Under the pieces are notes generated by a model. The model was given only the letters and a program-made list of their open reading frames with translations, made no database searches and was not told the origin of the DNA. The position numbers and the translations under genes were made by a program. Below, in pieces: positions 18,681 to 26,704 of a stretch of 34,551 bases of DNA (position 1 is its first letter; the number at the start of each line of letters is the position of its first letter). The DNA comes from Armatimonadota bacterium (GTDB lineage: Bacteria; Armatimonadota; Zipacnadia; Zipacnadales; FEN-943), in the NCBI GenBank assembly GCA_003170595.1, contig PMZA01000005.1, positions 1 to 34,551 on the forward strand, written 5' to 3'.

Positions 18681-19008
18681 GCTGGTTCACCTCCAGACGG
18701 CCGCTCGCGCTGCCAGGTAGCGGCTCTGCCCTGGTGCTGCGCTAGCTGGTGGCTAGCGGGCCTGCGTGCCTTCGCGCGCTCGCCGCCATTACCTTCGCCC
18801 TCGGAGCATGTACGGCCTGTCGAGCGCCCGGAGGGGTAACTGAGCCGGAGAGCAGCCACCAGCCGTGCCGGCCATCCCCGAGTAGCCAGTAGCGGGACCG
18901 CCCATTTGTGCCGGCGTCGGTAGCAGGGCCGTTACGCTATGAGTCGATCTGCCGTTGTTGCGGATGGTCGGCTCCTCGGGCAGAATCACGCGTGAGCCGT
19001 GAACCGCG

Positions 19009-22000
19009 ATGGATAGCTCCACAGATCTAGAGGGGCAGGAAGCCCTCCCCAGACATGCCCAGATGGGTCAGCTCCGGGCAGAGCACCTGCGCGTCTACAC
19101 GCTTCTGCAGAACGTTGACGCCCAGTTTGCCGACTTCTACCTCGGTGGGGCGCTCCTCTTGTCATTGGGCCTACCTGACTCGGCCAAGGCGCACTTCCTG
19201 GCCTACGCCGGGCGGGAGGTCTGTGACAGGCTGGATCTTTGCCTGGGCGCAGAGCGCGTCGTAGGGGAAGATGGCAAGATCACCGCTAGCTCCAAGTTCT
19301 CGGGGGTAGTGCAGGCAGGAGAGCACTACCCAGTGGTCGAGGTCTGGGACGATCTGAGACAGGGGTTCAATGCGTCCGCGCATCTGCGAGCTCCGGGCCA
19401 AGCCCCTCCCAGTGCAGACTACTTCGCCGATCTGTTCGACCGGCTTACGAGCGTGTTGCTGTACCTGTTGGAGCCTCACTACGAGACCATCGATGAGCTC
19501 GACGCCGTCTTGGGCCAGGGGGCCCCTGACCCCGAGACCGTGGGCCATCTCGTCGAGATGCTGTCCAGCCCGGCCAAGAGAGCTTACTTCTTTGGTAGGC
19601 TCTCATCGTCAGCTTGGTTGGCTCCGCTCGATCATGAGGGCTTTTTCAGCAGCCCCCCGAACGCGATCCATAATGCTGAGGATGGGACCGTCCGTCTAGT
19701 CGCTTGGCCAGAGGGAAGGTACCTCGCACGGGCAGCTGAGGCAGCGCCGGAAGAGGTCTGCGAGATAGCCGTCCGTCTCATGACCCAGCCTTCGCCTGCG
19801 ATCGACAATCCCTGGGTAGTGAACGTCTTCATTGACGCGGCGATGCTCATGCCCCCTCTCCTTGCATCCGGGATCGCCCACGAGTTGCCTCGGTTCTTCG
19901 GGTTGATCGGGGCCGACTTCATCGTGATGAGGTCAGTCGACCTGATTAGGAAGCTCGCCGATGGCTCCGAACCCGCCGCAGCTCTGAGACTTCTCGACAA
20001 GACTCTCCAATTGCACGCCGAGCCAAGGCCCGGATGGGAGGCGATCGGCGGAGATGCCAATCTGAAGCGGGCCGTGCCTCTCTGCGGCGAATGGGAGTAC
20101 CAGCACATGCTCGACGAGGCAGGTCCGAGCGTGGTGGCCTCGGCTGGGCCGGACGCGATCGCCATGCTGTGCAAGCATCTTGCAGCAGCGGTGTGCATCG
20201 ACCACGGGCGCGGTTCGGGGCGAGGCTCCTATATGTGGCGGCCCGCGATCGCTGGCGGCGGAGACGGCAACGCCGACTGGGTCAAGAACGCGCTGGTGAC
20301 CGCCATACGGGACGGAGCCCAGGCGCTGGTAGATGCTGACCCAGCGTCCGTTGCTTCCATCTTTGATGTCCTGGAGAGGAATAAGTACCCCGTCTTCCGA
20401 CGGATCGAGCTGCACTTGCTTGCCAGCAACTCGCCTCTGGCAGATGACCGATCTCTGGAGCTTCTCACCGATCGCGAGTTGTTTGACGATCACGAAGTGG
20501 CCGAGGAGTATGAAGCCCTGACGGGGCAACGTTTCGGCAGCCTTACGCCAGACCAGAAGGAGATGATCTTGGGTTGGGTGCAGGGCGGCCCGGACGAACA
20601 GCGGATGAGGGACAACTACGAGAAACATACTGGTACTCCAGCTGAGGACGAGATGGTCCAGCGGTGGAGGGAGGAGTGGCAGCTCGAGCGTCTGCGCTCC
20701 ATTCGGGAGTCTCTTCCCGCGGAGTGGACAGAGCGCTACGAGGAACTGGCGGACCGTCACGGCGCTCCGCAGAGCCCGGCAGAGCGCAGGGGTTCCATGC
20801 GCTTCATGTTCGTTGGCCCGGTACCGTTCAGGACCCATGACGAGCTCGGCTCGATGACGGTTGAGGATATCACCACGTTCCTGAAGGCCACTCCAGAGCC
20901 GACCCAAGACTTCCACGCCCCGACCCCCGAGGGTCAGGGCCGCGTTCTGGCTGAGATAGTGAGGTCGCGGCCGCAGGAGTTCGCTGAGCAGGCCCTGCGG
21001 TTTCACGGTCTGCGGCCCACCTACGTCCGGCATCTCATCGAGGGGCTTACCGACGCCTGCAAGCAGGACGTCGTGTTCCCGTGGCCCCCCGTGCTAGAGC
21101 TCTGCCTGTCGGTGGTGCGTGAGCCCCTGCCTCAGACTCTCCCCGGTCCGCGGCCTCATCTGGAGGACGACCCCGACTGGTCGTGGTGCCAGAAGGCGGT
21201 GCCTGGACTAGTCAGGACGGGGCTCCAACGATCAGGAGGCAGCATACCGTTCGACCTCCGCGAACTGGTGTGGCAGTGCCTGGAGCCTTTGGCCAAGCAC
21301 CCGCACCCGACCCCGGAGGACGAGGCGAGCTATGCGAGTATGGGCCCGGCGGGCACTGCCATCAACACTGTTCGAGGGCAGGCACTTGAGGCTGCCCTGG
21401 CCTTTGCGGCCTGGTGTGTCCAGAAGATGCACCCAGAGCAGTCATGTTTCGGCCAGTACGCGGGGGTCATGGATGAGCTTGGTCCTATCAGGGCCGTCCT
21501 AGAGACGCACCTTGACCCGATCCACGAGCCTTCGCCGGCCGTTCACTCAGTGTATGGCAAGTTCTTTCCGCTGCTTGCCTGGATCGACCTCAACTGGGCC
21601 CTAGACAACAGACCTAGGGTATTCCCACCAGACGAACAACTCCGAGACATGCGATCGGCGGCATGGGAAAGCTACCTGCTATTCGGCGGTCTCTATGTTG
21701 GCCTCGTGGATGCCCTGCGGGAGGAGTATGCGTCGGCGTTGGACGAGGTGTGCCAGATCGGGGAAGCGTCTGACGTCGCCGACCGGGGTTCGGCCGGAAG
21801 ACTCGCCGAGCACATCGCGACCATGTACCTTTGGGGCATCGAGACTCTCGCAGGACCGCTTGTGTCGAAGCTATACCACGAGGCCCCTGTGAAGCTTAGG
21901 GCCCATGCCGATAGCTTCCTCGGAAGATCCTTCAACAGAGCGGCCGGAGTGGAGAGGGAGTACCTGGAGCGAGTACTGGCCCTCTGGGAGTGGCGAATCG

Positions 22001-22440
22001 ACGAGCTGTCCGCTGCGACAGCGGCCACCGAAGACCGACTGGAGCTGCGGGCCTTCGGCTGGGTCTTCCAGATCGATGCCCTGGACCCGGAGCGATCGCT
22101 GAACCTGTTAGCTCGCACGCTGCGACTGACAGACGGGACCACCGACTGGGACGCCGGCGTCGCCAAACGACTAGCAGTGCTCGCCGACTCCTATCCCCTC
22201 CAAGCCGTGCGGGCACTTAGCCTCACGATAGGCGAGAACAGGCAGGATTGGGGATTCTACTCGGTTGTGAGGGAGAGCCAGGCAATTCTCTCGGTCGCGA
22301 TCCACTCGGAAAGCCGCGAGGCGCAAGACCTCGCAGTCCAGTGCATTAACGAATACGGAAGACGAGGCGAGGACAGCTTCAGGCCTTTGCTGCAGGAGCT
22401 GCGAGAACGTCGAGAGCAGGATGAAGGTCCCGCCGAATAG
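19009..22440 (+). CDS. Large (1143-aa) alpha-solenoid-like uncharacterised protein
   Basis: Single long helix-rich ORF; central section MTVEDITTFLKATPEP...PTPEGQGRVLAEIVRSRPQEFAEQALRFHGLRPTYVRHLIEGL resembles repeat regions of large defense-associated proteins. No P-loop seen. Confidence 0.8.
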   Translation: MDSSTDLEGQEALPRHAQMGQLRAEHLRVYTLLQNVDAQFADFYLGGALLLSLGLPDSAKAHFLAYAGREVCDRLDLCLGAERVVGEDGKITASSKFSGVVQAGEHYPVVEVWDDLRQGFNASAHLRAPGQAPPSADYFADLFDRLTSVLLYLLEPHYETIDELDAVLGQGAPDPETVGHLVEMLSSPAKRAYFFGRLSSSAWLAPLDHEGFFSSPPNAIHNAEDGTVRLVAWPEGRYLARAAEAAPEEVCEIAVRLMTQPSPAIDNPWVVNVFIDAAMLMPPLLASGIAHELPRFFGLIGADFIVMRSVDLIRKLADGSEPAAALRLLDKTLQLHAEPRPGWEAIGGDANLKRAVPLCGEWEYQHMLDEAGPSVVASAGPDAIAMLCKHLAAAVCIDHGRGSGRGSYMWRPAIAGGGDGNADWVKNALVTAIRDGAQALVDADPASVASIFDVLERNKYPVFRRIELHLLASNSPLADDRSLELLTDRELFDDHEVAEEYEALTGQRFGSLTPDQKEMILGWVQGGPDEQRMRDNYEKHTGTPAEDEMVQRWREEWQLERLRSIRESLPAEWTERYEELADRHGAPQSPAERRGSMRFMFVGPVPFRTHDELGSMTVEDITTFLKATPEPTQDFHAPTPEGQGRVLAEIVRSRPQEFAEQALRFHGLRPTYVRHLIEGLTDACKQDVVFPWPPVLELCLSVVREPLPQTLPGPRPHLEDDPDWSWCQKAVPGLVRTGLQRSGGSIPFDLRELVWQCLEPLAKHPHPTPEDEASYASMGPAGTAINTVRGQALEAALAFAAWCVQKMHPEQSCFGQYAGVMDELGPIRAVLETHLDPIHEPSPAVHSVYGKFFPLLAWIDLNWALDNRPRVFPPDEQLRDMRSAAWESYLLFGGLYVGLVDALREEYASALDEVCQIGEASDVADRGSAGRLAEHIATMYLWGIETLAGPLVSKLYHEAPVKLRAHADSFLGRSFNRAAGVEREYLERVLALWEWRIDELSAATAATEDRLELRAFGWVFQIDALDPERSLNLLARTLRLTDGTTDWDAGVAKRLAVLADSYPLQAVRALSLTIGENRQDWGFYSVVRESQAILSVAIHSESREAQDLAVQCINEYGRRGEDSFRPLLQELRERREQDEGPAE

Positions 22441-22525
22441 CCGAGACAATTGGCCCCAGCCATCAGAGGAAGTTCGGGCAGGGCATGCCACGACCCCGGA
22501 ACCTGCACGCCGATAGGTGTAGACC

Positions 22526-23107
22526 ATGCCGCATCCATCCGCGGACGATTCCCCCATCGTGAGCCGAGCGCGAGGCTGCCTCCTCGGGCAGCTGGCTGGC
22601 GATGCGCTGGGCGGCCTTGTGGAGTTCGAGACCCCCGGCCAGATCCGCCGCCGATACCCCCATGGCGTCCGGGAACTCCAAGACGGCGGGACATGGGGCA
22701 CGCTGGCCGGGCAGCCAACTGACGATTCGGAGATGGCTCTGGCCCTGGCTCGGACGCTGGTCGCCGACGGTCGGTCTGGCATTGAGAATGTCGCCAGGGC
22801 GTACGCCCGCTGGTACGAATCCGGCCCCTTCGACATGGGCGGCACCTGCCGGACCGCTCTGTCGGCAGCGACACGGTCCTTGAGGGAGGGAAGGTCTGCG
22901 TCGGAAAGGGCGCAGGCTTCGGCCAGCCGCGCCAGCCAGGCCAACGGCGCTCTCATGCGCATCAGCCCGCTGGCGATCTTCGCCGCCCGGTCCCCGAAAG
23001 AGGACGTCATGCTGTGGGCTCGGGACGACGCCTCCCAGCTCAGGCGAATCGATGGCCTCTTCGCCGTCCGTCAACCGGCAATTCTTGTTGTCGTCAGCGA
23101 CAACTAA
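22526..23107 (+). pseudogene. ADP-ribosylglycohydrolase (DraG-like), truncated at 3' end
   Basis: ARGCLLGQLAGDALGGLVEFETP...GTLAGQPTDDSEMALALARTL...GALMRISPLAIF are DraG-family motifs; the ORF ends after about 193 aa and its last residues lie in the ~25-bp repeat. Confidence 0.75.
23070..23095 (+). repeat. GTCAACCGGCAATTCYTGTTGTCGT repeat, copy c
   Basis: GTCAACCGGCAATTCTTGTTGTCGTC. Confidence 0.75.
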
Positions 23108-23157
23108 CGACAACTAACGGTCCTTTCACCGTCCCTCCACCGACATTTCTACGTGGC

Positions 23158-23188
23158 GTCAACCGGCAATTCCTGTTGTCGTTCATCA
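23158..23188 (+). repeat. Same repeat, copy d
   Basis: GTCAACCGGCAATTCCTGTTGTCGTTCATCA. Confidence 0.75.
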
Positions 23189-23320
23189 CCTCACCGCCGA
23201 TCACCCCAGCACCGAAGCTCTGCTCCGTCAGGCCCATGTCGGAGTCGCCACCCGTGCGGGCACGCCGTCCGTGGCATGACAGACCTGGTCGGCGGCATGC
23301 AGTCGAGGTCGGTTCTATCG

Positions 23321-24463
23321 CTACTTGCTTGCGGACCAAGCAGCCCAATCATCGGCAGTCAAGGGATACTTGTCCTGCTGCTGCGCCCAATCCACGAACC
23401 GACCCCTCTTGTAGTACCCGGCCATCATCCAAAACAACCGAAATGCTCTCAGCAGGTTCGGTGTCCAGTGTCGGCCGATGAACGGCTTGTCGCGATCCGT
23501 GATATTCAGCGGTTCATACCGCTGCGGATACGGCTGGATGCCGAGCCTGACGCACTCGTGCATCCTGTAATCTGCCTCTTGGGGCGTGTCCGTGAAGTTG
23601 AAGAGCGTGTAGGCCATCATATTGCTCTTCGCAACACCGCCCGATCGAAGGCGATTGACGGCCTCTTGAAAGATGCCATCCTCCTCCATGCGATCGAAGG
23701 CGAGACGCAGGCCCAAAATGACCCACCTCACCCGAGCAAGCTCGGCGGCCATCTCGTCGGTTATGAGCTTGCAGTCCAAGCCATTATCCAGTATGACCCG
23801 CTTCTTCTTCTGCACCAGGAACTCGATGAGTTCAAGCACGTGTTCCGTGGGGCAAGCGGACAGGTTGTTGTCCGAGATCATGGCATGGGGTTTCTCATCG
23901 ACGATGTGCGAACGCCATGTGGGATTCACCCACAGATCGGGCTCAAGTCGGGGTACCGCACAGTAGGCGCAGTGATTGGGGCAACCTCGAGACGTGAAGG
24001 TGAACGAGAACTTGCTCCACTTCTCTTCCACGCCCCAGTCGATGCTGTAGTCCGGGACGCACTCATCCAGCGCCTGGCTGTAGCCTCGATATACCAGTGC
24101 ACTTCCCGCTACGGCGTTGGGCACCAAGGTCGCCGCCACACCGCCCAGGAGAATGGGAGCATCGGGTAGCACGCAGGACGCCTCTCGTATGGCATCTCTG
24201 ACCGGGAGCGAGGCATGGGTGAAGAGGGACGTAACGCAGACCAGGTCGTAGTCGCCCGGCGTCGGCTTGCGTGTGAACACGACCTCGCCACCATGGCGCT
24301 TGACGAAGGTGGCGATTTTGGCCAACCCCAAGGGGGGGTACTTGCGGCGATACCTGGGTTCGACCAGAAGGACTCGCTTGGCCTGTCCGAGCGTCTCCAA
24401 CAGAGCGGTTTCGTCAATGAAGAGGGTTCTCTCGTCTCCATCCGGTGTCTCCGCCAGAGTCAC
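23321..24463 (-). CDS. Radical SAM protein with B12-binding-like N-terminus
   Basis: RGCPNHCAYC (CxxxCxxC), N-terminal VLLVEPRYRRKYPPLGLAKIATFVKRHG typical of cobalamin-binding-type radical SAM proteins. Confidence 0.85.
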   Translation of the reverse strand: MTLAETPDGDERTLFIDETALLETLGQAKRVLLVEPRYRRKYPPLGLAKIATFVKRHGGEVVFTRKPTPGDYDLVCVTSLFTHASLPVRDAIREASCVLPDAPILLGGVAATLVPNAVAGSALVYRGYSQALDECVPDYSIDWGVEEKWSKFSFTFTSRGCPNHCAYCAVPRLEPDLWVNPTWRSHIVDEKPHAMISDNNLSACPTEHVLELIEFLVQKKKRVILDNGLDCKLITDEMAAELARVRWVILGLRLAFDRMEEDGIFQEAVNRLRSGGVAKSNMMAYTLFNFTDTPQEADYRMHECVRLGIQPYPQRYEPLNITDRDKPFIGRHWTPNLLRAFRLFWMMAGYYKRGRFVDWAQQQDKYPLTADDWAAWSASK

Positions 24464-24635
24464 GCCGTTTCCTCCCTGCGATCAGTGCTGTCGATGCTTC
24501 TAAGAGTGACCTTGCCCCCGATAGCGGGCCGAGGTTGAACGCCATTATACGCCGGACCTGGGACCAATCCAGAGGGGGCATGAAGCATGGCCAAGAGAGG
24601 TCTGGTGAGCGACGATTGGAACTGCCCGAGGTTCG

Positions 24636-24660
24636 GTCAACAGGCGTGTAGTTGTCGTTT
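24636..24660 (+). repeat. Diverged copy e of the same repeat
   Basis: GTCAACAGGCGTGTAGTTGTCGTTT; GTCAAC-GGC and GTTGTCGTT parts conserved. Confidence 0.45.
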
Positions 24661-24776
24661 GGGAGTGCGTGCTCAAGCTCAGTGACTACTCTTCAGGGAT
24701 CCCTTCGCAGTCGCTCAGCCGGCGAGTCCGCCCGTAGTAGGACCGTCGTAACCGTCGCTCGTCGAGGCCGCGGCCG

Positions 24777-25109
24777 CTATGTGACCCCAAGTATCCACCC
24801 CTGCAGCTCCGCGGCTCTCCGTTGCTCGGAGGTCAGCGGCGGATCAAGGTACCGCCGGAGGTAGCTGATCGGGAAGCTGAACGCATGGTCGATGCCGGCG
24901 ATGAAGCATGTCCCGTCACGGGCCAACCCGATGAGCCAGTCGGCGATCTCGCTTCGGCACCAGTTCCAGTGCCTCTCCTCGGGCTGGGATGGCGTCGAGA
25001 CGCGTTCGGGCAGGCCCTCGCCGGCTCTGTAGACCTGGAGGCCCCTGAGCCGGGACGTCGGCGTCTCGGCCCCGCTGTAGTCGATGCCGACGTAGGTGGC
25101 GAAGGTCAT
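24777..25109 (-). CDS. DUF429/RNase H-fold-like protein, probably truncated
   Basis: TYVGIDYSGAETPTSRLRGLQVY and FIAGIDHAFSFPISYL; only 110 aa. Confidence 0.5.
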   Translation of the reverse strand: MTFATYVGIDYSGAETPTSRLRGLQVYRAGEGLPERVSTPSQPEERHWNWCRSEIADWLIGLARDGTCFIAGIDHAFSFPISYLRRYLDPPLTSEQRRAAELQGWILGVT

Positions 25110-25182
25110 GAGTGTTGCTCCTGCCTCTACGATGCCTCCGCTACTCGGGCGGCGAATGCGGTGCTCGGGCTGAGCTGCCGGA

Positions 25183-26650
25183 TCAGTCCTCGCCCAGCAG
25201 CTCCCGCAGATCGGCTTGGAGGTACTCGTCGCTGGACAAGAAGAGCTCCCTCACCTCGTCGCTGATTGGCACCTCGTTGCGGTCTTCCGCCCCGCACCAC
25301 GCTCGGTACACTCCCGCCAGCCACAGATACGCATCCAGATCGCGGTCTGACAGGCACAGAGACATAAGCGAATAGGGCTATGCAGTTGACACAAGTAAAG
25401 GCAAGAGAGACGGCTTCATCAACAGCGTCCCAACCGCATGTGTCTCGGGAGTCATCGACCTCGCCTATCAGAAGGCGACCAAATGAGGCATCGGCTTGGG
25501 CAAGTGGGCACCTCAAGGGGCGATTAGGTGGCCGTCAAGCCTCGTGAAAGCGCCTTTCAAGCTACACGGCATCATATTAGCAGTCCTCGGCAACTTTGAT
25601 AGCCTGGGTTCCGCCAACACCTACTTAGGAGCTCAAATGACGGGCCCGTCGGGCCAAGGCCACCTACTTGTGTTAACTGCATAGCCCTATAAGCGAAAGG
25701 TATCTCGCCGCCCGAGCGAATGGAACATAGGAGACGTCTAGCTCCGCTCTGGTTCTGCCGAGATGGTGCCTCAAGGACTCGACGGCCCAGCTGTCATAGG
25801 TGGGCACGTACCCGATGGTCGGAACGTGGAGCTGCACGAATACCGACGCGAACTGGCGGAACTCCACCGACCGACCCGAGGGTCGGGATATGAGCTCGAC
25901 GAGGCGGATGGGGTCGTCCGGCGGATCCCGCAGGACCTCGTGGATATGCGTGGCCATCAGCCCGGTGTCTGGTAGTGGGCCCTCGCAGAGAGCCTTCGTA
26001 CCCTCTACAAGGGTCACGATACCCTCGTAGTCTCGCGGGGGGCCTGGATCACGGCCAGGCACGAGCACGGGGCCACTCTGAGCAAAGCGACTGGTCATCT
26101 GAGAGCATAGCCTCGACGCCGCTTCAACTTGGGTAAGCCATGGAGGAGTGAGCCCGAACGGCACCAAGTTTGGTGGCTGGCACATCCCGGCATCGCCAAG
26201 CTCGATCCTCTTCGATTGGGCCGCCACGCGGTCCTTGAGCCATCCTACGTCACCAACGCCCTCGAGAGCGCCCGCTATCGCGCCCGTTGCCGCCGACAGC
26301 GCGATGATGTTGAGGACCTTGGTGTTGATGGGGCCGCCCACGTCATCGACCGGATCCCCACAGCTGCATCTCCACACGATCAGTGTTTCGTCCTGCTCCG
26401 CGTCCTCGGAGAACGCAACCCGAGCCTCGAGATCGGGAAGCTCGAGTGCGAGCTGCCATTCGGCGGCTTCCGCCCATAGTTGGCGGAATGCTCCCCAGCA
26501 GAACGCGTCGGAAGCGCCACCGAAGATGCCGACAACGTCCGGAGGACAGTGGGGCAGGTAGACCTCCACGCCAACGACTTCGTGCCCGGCGTGGGGACCG
26601 CTTCCCTGTTCCCACTTCTTCTCGTCTGGAGCCCGTTTCTCGTCGGCCAT
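25183..26650 (-). pseudogene. Uncharacterised 380-aa protein gene interrupted by a MITE-like element
   Basis: The 325-aa ORF (26650-25673) reads into the element; the 60-aa ORF (25365-25183) continues on the other side. 26650-25690 (961 nt) plus 25364-25183 (182 nt) = 1143 nt = 381 codons in frame: ...FARAARYLSL|MSLCLSDRDLDAYLW...LLGED*. Confidence 0.85.
25373..25689. mobile_element. 317-bp MITE-like non-autonomous insertion element
   Basis: 25-bp TIRs TAGGGCTATGCAGTTGACACAAGTA (25373-25397) and, inverted, TAGGGCTATGCAGTTAACACAAGTA (25689-25665), one mismatch; 8-bp TSD TAAGCGAA at 25365-25372 and 25690-25697. Confidence 0.93.
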
Positions 26651-26704
26651 TGCTCAGTCTCCCGTCGGGCATCTCATCGCCGGACCCGCGCCCGTCGTAC
26701 CCGA

